In this document: positions 45,022 through 56,103 of the stretch, piece after piece
Position numbering within the stretch: position 1 is the first letter of the stretch
How the letters are laid out: every line of letters starts with the position of its first letter
DNA from: Natronobiforma cellulositropha
Lineage (GTDB): Archaea; Halobacteriota; Halobacteria; Halobacteriales; Natrialbaceae
DNA: 64,000 bases
Reading direction: 5' to 3'
Assembly: GCF_025629245.1 (NCBI RefSeq)
Contig: NZ_JANZXN010000019.1
Span: forward strand, 1 to 64,000
Translations under genes and position numbers: made by a program
Notes under the pieces: generated by a model
What the model was told of the DNA's origin: nothing
The model's input: the letters and a program-made list of their open reading frames with translations, nothing else
Databases searched by the model: none

Positions 45022-45399
45022 ATGTCTCGAGCGGGTGAGAACCGTGATTCGGATGACGATGCCCCCGAGAGTGAACACGCACCCGAAGCGCACACAGACG
45101 GCCCACAGGTAGGGGCGTCGGGGCGACGCGAGGTGGTCGTCCCACTACGGCTGTACAAGACGATCACCGTCTTCTCGACGCTGTTCGCGGTGGTGGGCAT
45201 TCTCGCGGGGTTTATCCTCTTAGACGTCGCCACCGACCGGGCGCAGGCAGACCTCGCCGAGGTCAACATCGTCGTCTCGCTGCTCGGTATCGGCCTGATC
45301 GTCCTCGGCTCTGCGACCTACGCGTTCTCGACGCGCTTTCGCACCGAAGGAATGGGAAACGCTAAAGACGACACCGACGAAGGTTCGGATAATGGCTGA
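45022..45399 (+). CDS. Small membrane protein of the bc operon (DUF7315-like)
   Basis: A 125-aa protein: an acidic disordered start (MSRAGENRDSDDDAPESEHA), then two membrane helices (about 55-75 and 86-106, FSTLFAVVGILAGFILLDVA). A GTG at 45013 overlapping the petD stop is an alternative start. Role unknown; the position in the operon suggests an accessory subunit. Confidence 0.72.
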   Translation: MSRAGENRDSDDDAPESEHAPEAHTDGPQVGASGRREVVVPLRLYKTITVFSTLFAVVGILAGFILLDVATDRAQADLAEVNIVVSLLGIGLIVLGSATYAFSTRFRTEGMGNAKDDTDEGSDNG

Positions 45400-45652
45400 C
45401 GAATTCATCAAAGGGTTCGCAATCCTCACGCTCGGCCTGCTCGTGTGGATGATGTTCGCGAGCTGGTACAACACCCCGAGTTTCTACGAGACACAGCTCA
45501 TCGCACCCGACCCCGAAAACCCCGGCACCTACGACGCCATCGCCTTCATCGTCAGGGACGCGATGTTGACCTTCGCCATCCTCGGCGCGCTCACCTTCTG
45601 GGTCGTCATCCCGGCGGGCCGACGCGCTCGAGAGTACTACGCGGCTAACTGA
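45392..45652 (+). CDS. Small membrane protein of the bc operon (DUF7314-like)
   Basis: An 86-aa protein with a helix at about 8-25 (AILTLGLLVWMMFASWYNTP) and one at about 58-78 (LTFAILGALTFWVVIPAGRR). It overlaps the preceding gene by eight bases, which implies translational coupling. It is the last gene of the rightward bc run. Confidence 0.75.
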   Translation: MADEFIKGFAILTLGLLVWMMFASWYNTPSFYETQLIAPDPENPGTYDAIAFIVRDAMLTFAILGALTFWVVIPAGRRAREYYAAN

Positions 45653-46054
45653 AACACCCTCTCCTCTGCGGTATCGACGGTTCCTCGAGTGGTGACACTC
45701 GCTCACCGACGGACGCTACGAGTCAGTCTCGAGTGTGCCGACAGTCGTGTGGCCCAGCAGACACGGGCTGACGCACGCGTCTACAACCCCACGCAGGCCA
45801 GACCAGCCACCCAGGGGCGTAGAAAAGCGCTACGTGAGCAGCGTCAGAACCAGCTCGAATCGTTTCGTACGCACTCGAGCAAACGAGGGTCCCTGCGTGC
45901 GCACAGCAGTCGTGGGAGAGGAGAAAGGGTCGACTCGGGCGGTGAAAACGAGGAGAGAACAACGGCCACCGTGTCGGAGACAGGTGTGGGCGAAGTGGGC
46001 TAGCCGCCGTTCGGGAAAACGGCCTGGCCGTCGGGGGGAACGCTGGGAGCAGCG
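45653..46054. other. Intergenic region without an identifiable gene
   Basis: About 400 bases between convergent genes. Open frames here lack protein-like composition on either strand. I see no repeat or RNA motif. It probably holds the two terminators. Confidence 0.5.
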
Positions 46055-46510
46055 TCAGACGACGAGTTCCCAGAACGGCTGGACCAGGAAGAACAGTGAC
46101 TGGTAGGCGATGTAGATGAACACCAGCGTCGAGGCGAACAGCGCACCTTTCGGTCGCTCGAGCGGAACTTCGGTTCGCGCCTCGACGAGGCGGGCTTCGA
46201 ACTCGAAGAAGTCGGCGACGAGTAAGCCGATGACGAGGAACGTGAAGACGACACCGCCGTGGACGTGGACGGTGATGTAGTAGAACGCTCCGAGGATCAT
46301 GAGAAGGTTCGTCACGTCGAGTGCGAGGCTACGCGAAATCGCATCGACGCCGCCGTTGCGCGCGGCGATGACGAGGTTACGGTGGGCGACCCATCGGATC
46401 GCCAGGTTGACGATCACCAGGCCGAGTAAGATGAATTCGATAATCGTGACGCCGCTGACCACCTCTTCGGCGAGGACGTCGATCGGTCCGAGTAGCGCAG
46501 GCGTGATCAT
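46055..46510 (-). CDS. Membrane protein associated with the bc cluster (DUF7313-like)
   Basis: A 151-aa protein with four membrane helices (about 18-40, 62-82, 86-103 and 120-145). A His pair in FYYITVHVHGGVVFTFLVIG lies within the second and third helices. It faces the bc operon tail-to-tail. Its family is usually found with the halocyanin and Rieske genes in haloarchaea; a role in haem or copper insertion is a guess. Confidence 0.7.
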   Translation of the reverse strand: MITPALLGPIDVLAEEVVSGVTIIEFILLGLVIVNLAIRWVAHRNLVIAARNGGVDAISRSLALDVTNLLMILGAFYYITVHVHGGVVFTFLVIGLLVADFFEFEARLVEARTEVPLERPKGALFASTLVFIYIAYQSLFFLVQPFWELVV

Positions 46511-46608
46511 ACATAGAGCACGGTGGTTCGACCATTAGAGTGTTTCCAATATCGGCGAGCAGTTCCGGCCTCGTCGCGGGTATCGGAACCGGAGTGAACC
46601 GGGCAGGG

Positions 46609-47370
46609 TCACTCGAGTGTCGGCGTGAGAAGTGAGCACGTCTCAGCAGCGCGAACTGTGACCGGTGTCGAGACCGGGATCGGTTCGAGCACCCGTTCGT
46701 CGGTCTCGACGACGACGGTACTTTCGTCGCGTTCGACGGTGAGTTCGAGGTAGTCGTCCGGGAGGATCCACTCGCGGGTGTGGGTGACGAACGGAGCGAC
46801 CGGAACGACGGCGACGGCGTCGAGGTCGGCCGAGACGAGTGGGCCACCGGCCGCGCTGGCGTAGCCGTGACTGCCCTGTGGTGTCGCGACGACGACGCCG
46901 TCGGCACGAAACTGCGCGACGTGCTCGCCGTCGCTCACGACGCTGTACTCGGAGATTCGCGCTGGCTCGTCAGTGAGCAGGGCGACATCGAAGACGGCTC
47001 GAGCGGGAGCGGCGAGTGCGTCGCTCTCGACCGAGAGCACGGGGACGCTGTGTGTGTGGACGTCACCCCGGAGCGTCGCCTCGAGTGCGTCAGCGAGCGC
47101 GGCGGCTGTGACCGACGGCAGCCCATCACCGGCATCGACCGCCAGAATCGGGACAGCCTCGCCGTCGTCTCTGGCGACGGCGCTCACGGCGTCGGCACCG
47201 ACACAGACGACGAACGCCGGTGAGCGCTCGAGGACGGTGTCGACGTCACCGGAGACGACCTGTGCGTCGACTCCACCGAGCGCTCGCGCTGGCTGCTCGA
47301 GTGATCCGGCCTGGTCGACGACGCCGATGACGACGTCTGCGTCACCGCTCGCCCACTCCGCACGTCTCAT
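46609..47370 (-). CDS. NAD kinase-like protein
   Basis: A 253-aa protein of the NAD/diacylglycerol kinase fold. FRADGVVVATPQGSHGYASA with the following AGGPLV corresponds to the NAD-binding strand loop, but the usual N-terminal GGDGT motif is replaced by CVGADAVSAVA. Residues of the C-terminal strand (REWILPDDYLELTVERDEST) follow. The change at the phosphate-binding motif means activity is uncertain; it may be a second, regulatory NAD kinase, as found in other haloarchaea. Confidence 0.65.
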   Translation of the reverse strand: MRRAEWASGDADVVIGVVDQAGSLEQPARALGGVDAQVVSGDVDTVLERSPAFVVCVGADAVSAVARDDGEAVPILAVDAGDGLPSVTAAALADALEATLRGDVHTHSVPVLSVESDALAAPARAVFDVALLTDEPARISEYSVVSDGEHVAQFRADGVVVATPQGSHGYASAAGGPLVSADLDAVAVVPVAPFVTHTREWILPDDYLELTVERDESTVVVETDERVLEPIPVSTPVTVRAAETCSLLTPTLE

Positions 47371-47646
47371 GAGGGCAGTTCTTGCGCCCTCACCAAAAGG
47401 GTGCGGTATTCGATTCGTTCGTCGGAGGTAGTACGTTGGATGAACGCACGGCAGGACAGAAACCAGCCAAAAAGCATTGGGGGTAGCTATTTATCCCAAC
47501 TTCACCTCGTCTAGGCCGACCGTGATGTTCGGTCAGGAATACAGGATGCACGTCCCCTCGAAACGGTCTATTTCGCCGTTCTGAGGGCGTGTGTCGAAGA
47601 TACGTACCGAGTAGCGACAGCTTCGGGTCTCCTCACGAAGGACGTC

Positions 47647-47925
47647 TTACAGTTCCCCTTCGGCCTTCAGGCCCTCGATGACGTCGTCGACGAGCGAACC
47701 GACGTCGTCGTAGGGAAACTCCTGATAGCCCGAGAGCTTCGAGGCCAGTTCCATCGCCGTGAAGCTGGTTTCGCCCGCCTCGAACGTCGTCGTGGGACCG
47801 TTCGGGAGGGCAGGAACGAGCGCCATCTGGTTGGAAACGGGATAGTCTGCGTTCTCGAACGCCGCGGTGAGGCTCGCTCTGAGTGCTGCTTCTGTGTCCG
47901 ACGTGACGTCAGTGTCGTCCGTCAT
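47647..47925 (-). CDS. MTH865-family protein
   Basis: A 92-aa acidic protein with the block NQMALVPALPNGPTTTFEAG and the end FPYDDVGSLVDDVIEGLKAE typical of the MTH865-like family, a small helical archaeal fold of unknown function. The start MTDDTDVTSD at 47925 was chosen over a longer reading. It is divergent from the prenyl synthase gene across about 110 bases. Confidence 0.8.
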   Translation of the reverse strand: MTDDTDVTSDTEAALRASLTAAFENADYPVSNQMALVPALPNGPTTTFEAGETSFTAMELASKLSGYQEFPYDDVGSLVDDVIEGLKAEGEL

Positions 47926-48036
47926 AGGCGACCATCCGTACACCGGACGTATAAACGTTCTCGAAAGTCGACAGCAGGGGGACAGCTTCGGGCGCATAAC
48001 TGAATCTTTTTTACGTCGCTCTGTGACCGGAGGTGT

Positions 48037-49101
48037 ATGCGGGATACGCTTGCCGAGTGGCGGCCGGCCATCGACGAGACGATCGCTGCGCTCGTGCCAC
48101 GAGACGTCGACGCCGAGTACCTCGAGTCGTTCTTCGGCGAGCCGACCTACGAGTACGACCCGGACGGGATCCAGTGTGCGCTCTCGGATCCGCTCTGGGA
48201 CCTGTTAGACCGCGGGGGGAAACGCTGGCGGGCCGTTCTCTTTCTGGTGTTCGTCGAGGCCTTCGGCGAAGATCCGGAGGCGTACCTGCCCTACGCGTGC
48301 ATCCCTGAGATCCTCCACAACGGGACGATCATCGTCGACGACGTCGAGGACGAAGCCGCCATGCGGCGGGGCGATCCGGCCCTCCACCACATCTACGGCG
48401 AGGACGTCGCGCTCAACGCGGGCAACGCGATGTACTTCCTGCCGCTGAAGATTCTCACCCACAATCCCGGTGACCTCCCACCGGAGACGCGTCTCGAGAC
48501 CTACGAGATGTTGATGCACGAACTCAACCGGACACACCTCGGCCAGGGGATGGACATCTGCTGGCACAACGAACGCGAGGTGCGCATCACCCCCGAGGAG
48601 TACCTCGAGATGTGCGCCTGCAAGACCGGCTGTCTGGGGCGGATCGTTGCCCGACTCGCCGCGATCATCACCGAACAACCCCCGGAGGTCGAAGCTCACG
48701 CAGCGGCCTACGCGGAGACGACCGCCGTTGCCTTCCAGATCGGCGACGACATCCTCGACGTGGAGAACTCACTCGGGCGCGCCGGCGACTTCGGCAAGGA
48801 GTTCGGCAACGATATCCGCGAGGGAAAGAAGACGCTGCTGGTCATCCACGCGCTCGAAGAGAGTGCACCCGAGGACGCAGCGCGTCTCGAGGACCTGCTC
48901 TGGGCCGACGAGAACACCGACGAGGAGGTCCGCGAGGCACTCTCGATCATCGAAGCCAGCGGCGGCATCGAGTACGCACGCGAACGCGCGCTCGAACTGG
49001 CCGCAGAGGCGTGTGAACACGTCGACGCGATGGACGTCGGTCCGGCAGTCGCCGAACAGTTATGCGAATTCACACGCTTCGTCATCGACCGCGACGCCTG
49101 A
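48037..49101 (+). CDS. idsA: Geranylgeranyl diphosphate synthase
   Basis: Makes the C20 precursor of archaeal lipids and carotenoids from C5 units. The two Asp motifs are DDVED (101-105) and DDILD (237-241). RGGKRWRAVLF precedes the first. LGQGMDICWHNEREV (about 168-182) lines the chain. 354 aa, ATG start. Followed after four bases by a small membrane protein gene. Confidence 0.94.
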   Translation: MRDTLAEWRPAIDETIAALVPRDVDAEYLESFFGEPTYEYDPDGIQCALSDPLWDLLDRGGKRWRAVLFLVFVEAFGEDPEAYLPYACIPEILHNGTIIVDDVEDEAAMRRGDPALHHIYGEDVALNAGNAMYFLPLKILTHNPGDLPPETRLETYEMLMHELNRTHLGQGMDICWHNEREVRITPEEYLEMCACKTGCLGRIVARLAAIITEQPPEVEAHAAAYAETTAVAFQIGDDILDVENSLGRAGDFGKEFGNDIREGKKTLLVIHALEESAPEDAARLEDLLWADENTDEEVREALSIIEASGGIEYARERALELAAEACEHVDAMDVGPAVAEQLCEFTRFVIDRDA

Positions 49102-49105
49102 GACC

Positions 49106-49375
49106 ATGGTTCGACCGCTCTTGGCACTGGAGAACCGCACCGTCGCACTCGCACTCTGTGTCGTCGCACTCGCGGGCGTGGCAGGAGCCATCGCTGGCTT
49201 CGTCCTCCCGGATATCATCGGTACGACCGAACCCACGGTCGCAGCGATCACGTTCGAACTCTCACCGCTCATGGGTGCGCTCTACGGTATCGTCGCCACG
49301 GCGACGTTCCTCGTGACGCTCGCGGCCGTCCTCGTCGCGGTGTCGGCGCTCGAGGACGAGACGCTCGAGCCGTGA
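49106..49375 (+). CDS. Small membrane protein (89 aa)
   Basis: A short protein of two membrane helices (about 11-34 and 55-80) beginning MVRPLLALENRTVALALCVV. It resembles the haloarchaeal family DUF7548 in arrangement, though that is unverified. It starts four bases after the idsA stop, so it belongs to that operon. It faces the acetyl-CoA synthetase gene. Confidence 0.65.
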   Translation: MVRPLLALENRTVALALCVVALAGVAGAIAGFVLPDIIGTTEPTVAAITFELSPLMGALYGIVATATFLVTLAAVLVAVSALEDETLEP

Positions 49376-49417
49376 GACTCGGGAGAATCCCGCCTCTCGA
49401 AAAAACGGTCTCGTCGG

Positions 49418-51409
<1,992 letters not shown>

Positions 51410-51561
51410 AGTCATCGAATCGATCATGAGCGAAATAAGCGTTCCCCTCACCAGCGTCACGTGTACCGGTTTTCGGCGGAGTCGCTCGCCACTCGAGTCA
51501 CTCGAGCGTGAGAGCGAGAACGGGTGAGCAGTGAGCGAGCGTGGCAGGTGAGCGACTGAGC

Positions 51562-52569
51562 CTACAGGTCGGTGTCGACCGCTACGCGCTCGCCCGTCCG
51601 AACCGCTTCGTAGGCGGTTTCGGTCAGCGCCGTGGTGTAGAAGGCGTCTCGAGCGGTCGCGGGCGGTTCGGTACCGTTGCGGACCGCCCGGACGAAGGCG
51701 TCGACCTTGTCGTACGAGGAGAGATCACCTGCGACCGAGGCGAGTTCGGCGTCGGCGGCGTCGAGAACGGTCGCACTCCGGCGGTCCCAGCCGGAGCCCT
51801 CGATAACCGCTCGGCCACCGCCGCGGACGGCGATGCGCTCGTAGACGTCGGGGGCATCGCCGGAGACGGTGATACTCGCGACGGCGCCGCTCTCGAACCG
51901 GACGGCGAGTACCGCCTGGACGTCGATCCGCTCGTCCTCGTCGGCGAAGACCATCTCCGCGGTGACGTGTGTCGGGCGTGAGCCGAGGAGCCAGCAGATG
52001 GCGTCGACGAGGTGGCTCCCACTGTCGTACAGCTGGCCGCCGCCGCTGAGCCGCGGGTCGACCCGCCAGGTTCCGTCGACCTTCTCGAACCACCCCTGGG
52101 TCAGCTCGGCCGTCACGAGTTTCGGCTCGATCACGCCGCCTTCGATAGCGCGTTTGACCTCGAGGTACGCCGGGTGGACGTGGCGCTGGTAGCCGACCAT
52201 GACGGTCCGGTCGGTGTCGGCTGCCTCCTCGACGAGTCGGCGCGCCGAGTCGACGCCGATCGTCAGCGGTTTCTCACAGAAGACGTGGAGACCGTCCTCG
52301 AGCGCGTGGTGGATCTGTGCGGCGTGGAAGGTGTGCGGAGAGGAGACCTGGAGCGCGTCGAGCGACTCGCTCTCGAGCATGTCTTCGAACTCCTCGTACT
52401 GGTGAGTGGCGTCGACCGTGAGGGTCTCCCCCGCGCGCTCGCGGCTTCGCTCCGAGACGTCCGCGAGGGCGACGACCGTCGCGTCCGGATGCTCGTGGAA
52501 CTGTGCGGCGATGTGGGTCCCCCAGGCACCGGTGCCAACGATGCCCGTCCTGAGTGGCGCTTCGGTCAT
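51562..52569 (-). CDS. Gfo/Idh/MocA-family oxidoreductase
   Basis: NAD(P)-dependent sugar-type dehydrogenase of 335 aa. The Rossmann start is GIVGTGAWGTHIAAQFHEHP followed by VVALADVSERSRE, then FCEKPLTIGVDSARRLV. The C-terminal domain has the GGQLYDSGSHLVDAICWLLG block with the substrate His. The substrate is not predictable. Neighbours give no pathway hint. Confidence 0.88.
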   Translation of the reverse strand: MTEAPLRTGIVGTGAWGTHIAAQFHEHPDATVVALADVSERSRERAGETLTVDATHQYEEFEDMLESESLDALQVSSPHTFHAAQIHHALEDGLHVFCEKPLTIGVDSARRLVEEAADTDRTVMVGYQRHVHPAYLEVKRAIEGGVIEPKLVTAELTQGWFEKVDGTWRVDPRLSGGGQLYDSGSHLVDAICWLLGSRPTHVTAEMVFADEDERIDVQAVLAVRFESGAVASITVSGDAPDVYERIAVRGGGRAVIEGSGWDRRSATVLDAADAELASVAGDLSSYDKVDAFVRAVRNGTEPPATARDAFYTTALTETAYEAVRTGERVAVDTDL

Positions 52570-52623
52570 GGGACCTGCCCTACCACGCCCAGACGTTAGT
52601 GTGTATGGCTCGAGTGAGGGCGC

Positions 52624-54324
52624 TCAGGCCAGACCGATCTGTTCGGTGTAGCTGCCGTGGACGTCCTCGAAGACGGCCATGATCTCACCCATCGTCGCGT
52701 ACACTGCCACGGCGTCGACGATGGCGGGCATGGCGTTCTCGCCGCGCTCGGCCGTCGCTCGCAGCGCCTCGAGTGCGTCTTCGACGGCCGTCTCGTCGCG
52801 CTCGGCCTTCACGCGTGCCAGGCGCTCGCGCTGGCGCTCGCCGACGGCATCGTCGACCCGGAGGACCTCTGGACTGGTGTCTTCGGCGATCGTGTAGGCG
52901 TTGACGCCGACGACGACCTCCTCGCCCGCTTCGACGCGCTGTTGGTACTCGTAGGAGGCGGTCTGTATCTCCCGGAGGAAGAAGCCCTCGTCGATGCCTC
53001 GGAGGACGCCGTCGCGGACGGAGCCCCCGCCCAGTTCGCGAATCTGCTCGAGGTACTCCATCGCGCGGGCTTCGGTCTCGGCAGTGAGCGCTTCGACGGC
53101 GTAGGAACCGCCGAGCGGGTCGACGGTGTCGGCGACGCCGGACTCTTCGGCGATGATCTGCTGGGTTCTGAGGGCGACGCGGACGGCCTCTTCGCCCGGG
53201 AGCGCGAGTGCCTCGTCGAAGCTGTTGGTGTGGAGGCTCTGGGTGCCGCCGAAGACGCCCGCGAGCGCCTGAATCGTCACCCGGACGACGTTGTTCAGCG
53301 GCTGCTGGGCAGTCAGCGACTGGCCCGCCGTCTGGGTGTGGAACTTGAGGCGCTTCGACTCGGGGCGCTCGGCGCCGTACCACTCGTCCATCAGTCGCGC
53401 GTAGATGCGCCGGGCGGCACGGAACTTCGCGACCTCCTCGAGCAGCGTGTTGTGACAGTTGAAGAAAAACGAGAGGCGCGGGGCGAACGCGTCGACGGCG
53501 AGCCCGCGCGCCACCGCGTCCTCGACGTAGGCGAAGCCGTTGGCGAGGGTGAACGCGAGTTCCTGGACGGCCGTCGACCCGGCCTCGCGGATGTGGTAGC
53601 CAGAGATGGAGATGGGGTGAAAGCGTGGCGTCTGGTCGGTGGCGAACTCGAGAACGTCCGTGACGAGCGAGAGCGACGGCTCCGGAGGAATCACCCACTC
53701 CTTCTGGGCGATGAACTCCTTGCACATGTCGTTCTGGAGGGTGCCACGGAGTGACTCGCGTGGGACACCGCGCTCGTCGGCGAGGGCGACGTACATCGCG
53801 TAGATCACCGGCGCGGAGGGGTTGATCGTGAACGAGGTCGAGACCGACTCGAGGTCGATGCCATCGAACAGAACCTCCACGTCGGCGAGCGTGTCGACGG
53901 CGACACCTTCCTTGCCGACTTCGCCGTCGCTCATCGGGTCGTCGGAGTCGAGTCCCATCAGCGTCGGCATATCGAAGGCGACCGAGAGGCCCGTCTGGCC
54001 CTCCTCGAGCAGGTAGTGAAAGCGCTCGTTGGTCTCGGCGGCGCTTCCGAACCCGGCGAACTGGCGCATCGTCCACGGCCGCCCGCGGTACATCGTCGGG
54101 TACGGCCCGCGCGTGTAGGGTTCCTCGCCCGGAAAGCCGAGGTCGCGTCCGTACTCGAGGTCGGCGACGTCGGCGGGGGTGTAGAGACGCTCGACCTCGA
54201 GGTTCGAGACCGTCGCGAACCGGTCGGCGCGCTCGCCGTACTCGGTGAGCACAGGCTCGAGCGTCTCCTCCTGCCAGCGTTCGCGGGCGTCACGGATGGT
54301 CTCGAGGTCGTCGGGGTCGAACAT
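52624..54324 (-). CDS. mut: Methylmalonyl-CoA mutase, catalytic (large) chain without B12 domain
   Basis: Rearranges methylmalonyl-CoA to succinyl-CoA. It carries the TIM barrel of the alpha chain: TRGPYPTMYRGRPWTMRQFA near the start, AFDMPTLMGLDSDDP, and NVVRVTIQALAGVFGGTQSL in the middle. The B12-binding domain is absent, as in haloarchaea, where it is encoded as a separate small chain not seen in this window. 566 aa. Start ATG at 54324. Confidence 0.92.
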   Translation of the reverse strand: MFDPDDLETIRDARERWQEETLEPVLTEYGERADRFATVSNLEVERLYTPADVADLEYGRDLGFPGEEPYTRGPYPTMYRGRPWTMRQFAGFGSAAETNERFHYLLEEGQTGLSVAFDMPTLMGLDSDDPMSDGEVGKEGVAVDTLADVEVLFDGIDLESVSTSFTINPSAPVIYAMYVALADERGVPRESLRGTLQNDMCKEFIAQKEWVIPPEPSLSLVTDVLEFATDQTPRFHPISISGYHIREAGSTAVQELAFTLANGFAYVEDAVARGLAVDAFAPRLSFFFNCHNTLLEEVAKFRAARRIYARLMDEWYGAERPESKRLKFHTQTAGQSLTAQQPLNNVVRVTIQALAGVFGGTQSLHTNSFDEALALPGEEAVRVALRTQQIIAEESGVADTVDPLGGSYAVEALTAETEARAMEYLEQIRELGGGSVRDGVLRGIDEGFFLREIQTASYEYQQRVEAGEEVVVGVNAYTIAEDTSPEVLRVDDAVGERQRERLARVKAERDETAVEDALEALRATAERGENAMPAIVDAVAVYATMGEIMAVFEDVHGSYTEQIGLA

Positions 54325-54371
54325 AGCGTATCCGTAATATTTGCCGGAAGGTAGGTTATAGGTTCCGGGGG

Positions 54372-55235
54372 TCAGACGACGTCGAAGGTCGCCGACGCCT
54401 GCTGGCCGGTGTCCTGGCGGGTAAACGTGACGGTGAACGGGCCAGCGGGACCACCCGTTTCGAAACTCCCGATCGAGACCGAGATCGTGTCTCCAGCGCT
54501 GTCCCCGCCGCCGATCATGTAGATGAGTCGCGCGCCGTCGGGGTACCAGACACTACCTGTCCCGCTCTCGATGACGAGATCGCTCTGCCAGAAGCCCTGG
54601 TTGTAGTTGACGCCGCTGTTCTGTGGGTCACTCAGCCCGATCTCGACGTGGCTGAACGCCTGGATCGGTGCCTCGAGTGCGAACGAGAACGTCTGGCGTT
54701 GCCCGCTCGGGGAGGTGTTCGCCGAGACGTCGCTGGCGGCGACGAGGGAGAATCCGTCCATCGGGCCCGGGCCCGGAGACGCCGAGCAGTCGCGCTGGAC
54801 GTCGATAGAGTGGGAGACGTCGACGATAGCGGTCGACGTTCCCACCGCCTCCTCGATCAAGATGCTGACGGTCGTCGTCCCCGCACCGGTTTCGGGTTCA
54901 CACGACACCGAGAGCGTCGTCGACGCCGACGGGGCGAGTTGCTCGTCGAACGGATCCTCCTCGACGAGACCGAACCCCAGGAAAACGTCGAGGTCGAGGG
55001 TGAGCGGTTCGCTCGCGTTGTTCGTGATGCGCGCGAGTTCGACGACACCGTCTTCCTCCGTCACGCTCGTCGTGAGCGTCTCGACGCCGAGATAGGCAGT
55101 CGAGACGCCCGTCACCGCTACGTCACCGTCTCGAGTGGCGAGAACCGAGCGGACGGCGTTCGTCGACGCCGCGAACACGAAGGCCGCCGCGGCGAAACAG
55201 CACGCGGCGAGCGCGCGGAGTGTGGTCGTGACCAT
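54372..55235 (-). CDS. Secreted protein with signal peptide and beta-sandwich domains
   Basis: A 287-aa exported protein. The N-terminal signal reads LRALAACCFAAAAFVFAAST, followed by a short Arg-rich stretch. Two beta-rich regions follow, the first with conserved AYLGVE-type strand (about 47-52), the second (about 170-287) ending FTVTFTRQDTGQQASATFDV. No Cys pair or catalytic motif is clear. It is transcribed with the preceding HTH gene (gap nine bases), so it belongs to the divergent surface-fibre locus. Function unknown. Confidence 0.65.
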   Translation of the reverse strand: MVTTTLRALAACCFAAAAFVFAASTNAVRSVLATRDGDVAVTGVSTAYLGVETLTTSVTEEDGVVELARITNNASEPLTLDLDVFLGFGLVEEDPFDEQLAPSASTTLSVSCEPETGAGTTTVSILIEEAVGTSTAIVDVSHSIDVQRDCSASPGPGPMDGFSLVAASDVSANTSPSGQRQTFSFALEAPIQAFSHVEIGLSDPQNSGVNYNQGFWQSDLVIESGTGSVWYPDGARLIYMIGGGDSAGDTISVSIGSFETGGPAGPFTVTFTRQDTGQQASATFDVV

Positions 55236-55244
55236 GCGAGCGGA

Positions 55245-55835
55245 TCACTCGAGTGGCGAGTGAGTCGGGCGACGCGAGCGACGGTTCAGGGCGTGGCGGC
55301 GGGTGTCGACGACGTGAACGAGCGCCGAGACGGTGAACATCGCCGTGATGATGCCGGCGAGTGCCAGGGGAGAGAGTGAGGCGAACACCGGCGCGCCGAC
55401 GCCGACGGCCAAGACCAGACCCGCGCTCACGCCGGCGAGACCCAGGTAGCAGTGACACCACGGCAGATCGTCGTCGGGAACGTACTCGAGGTAGAGCGAG
55501 GCTTCGTCGGCGACGGCACCGAGTTCGACGTCCCCGCGCGAGCGGTCGTACCTGACGACCCCGTGTTCTGCCATCTTCGGGAGGTGAAGCTGACGGAGCG
55601 CCGTGTAGACCGGCTTCCGGTTCGCGTAACGAAGTTCCTCGACGGACGTTTCGTTCTCTCGAGCGGCGACGTAGTCGACGACGTCGCGAAAGTCGGCCGA
55701 CCCGCGCGTGTGCTCGACGAGGTACTCGAGGACGTAGAGCCGACGCTGGTTACTCAGGACGGCGAAGATGTCACACCGAGCGGTGACACCTCCGCCCGAG
55801 GCGGTGTCGAGGGGACCGAAGACGGGCCGGGACAT
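55245..55835 (-). CDS. Membrane-bound winged-helix regulator (DUF7344-like)
   Basis: A 196-aa protein. Residues 20-105 form a winged helix of the haloarchaeal type (ILAVLSNQRRLYVLEYL-like: FAVLSNQRRLYVLEYLVEH, then RKPVYTALRQLHLPKMAEH, then GVVRYDRSRGDVEL). Two membrane helices follow (about 125-145 and 150-172). It therefore binds DNA while anchored in the membrane. It lies divergently from the DUF1102-like genes, whose intergenic region carries a 23-base inverted repeat that may be its site. Confidence 0.8.
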   Translation of the reverse strand: MSRPVFGPLDTASGGGVTARCDIFAVLSNQRRLYVLEYLVEHTRGSADFRDVVDYVAARENETSVEELRYANRKPVYTALRQLHLPKMAEHGVVRYDRSRGDVELGAVADEASLYLEYVPDDDLPWCHCYLGLAGVSAGLVLAVGVGAPVFASLSPLALAGIITAMFTVSALVHVVDTRRHALNRRSRRPTHSPLE

Positions 55836-55895
55836 CAGTGGCTCACCATCGTCTGCCGAACGGTCACCCGCCCAGGAAGTTAACTACGGACGAAC

Positions 55896-55918
55896 TACCC
55901 GAACCGGCCGGCCGGGTA
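55896..55918. promoter_or_regulatory. Inverted repeat in the divergent intergenic region
   Basis: TACCCG (55896-55901) is repeated inverted as CGGGTA (55913-55918), with an eleven-base spacer that itself contains the palindrome CCGGCCGG. It lies between the HTH gene and the first DUF1102-like gene. The arrangement suits a dimeric regulator such as the membrane-bound HTH protein. Confidence 0.45.
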
Positions 55919-56103
55919 ACGGGGTGCTGATCGCAGGGATGGCCGCGCGAGCGACCGTCGGCCGGCACGGTATCGAGGACCTATCAGCAGAAGGGAGTGA
56001 GAACAGAGACGACTCGAAGTCTATACAGAAGGTCGTCGGCGCTGTCAGCCCAGTCAGTCGCGACCGGGACGGCCACGGCCGTCTCGCAGCGGCGGATACA
56101 ACG

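Noticed and set aside
45653-46054. Open frames between the bc operon and the convergent gene
   Set aside because: Low-quality composition on both strands and no start signal. I treat the region as non-coding.
47371-47646. Possible small RNA between the NAD kinase-like and MTH865-like genes
   Set aside because: A five-base hairpin (GACCG/CGGTC, 47518-47534) and a TATA-like run are present, but too little to call an RNA.
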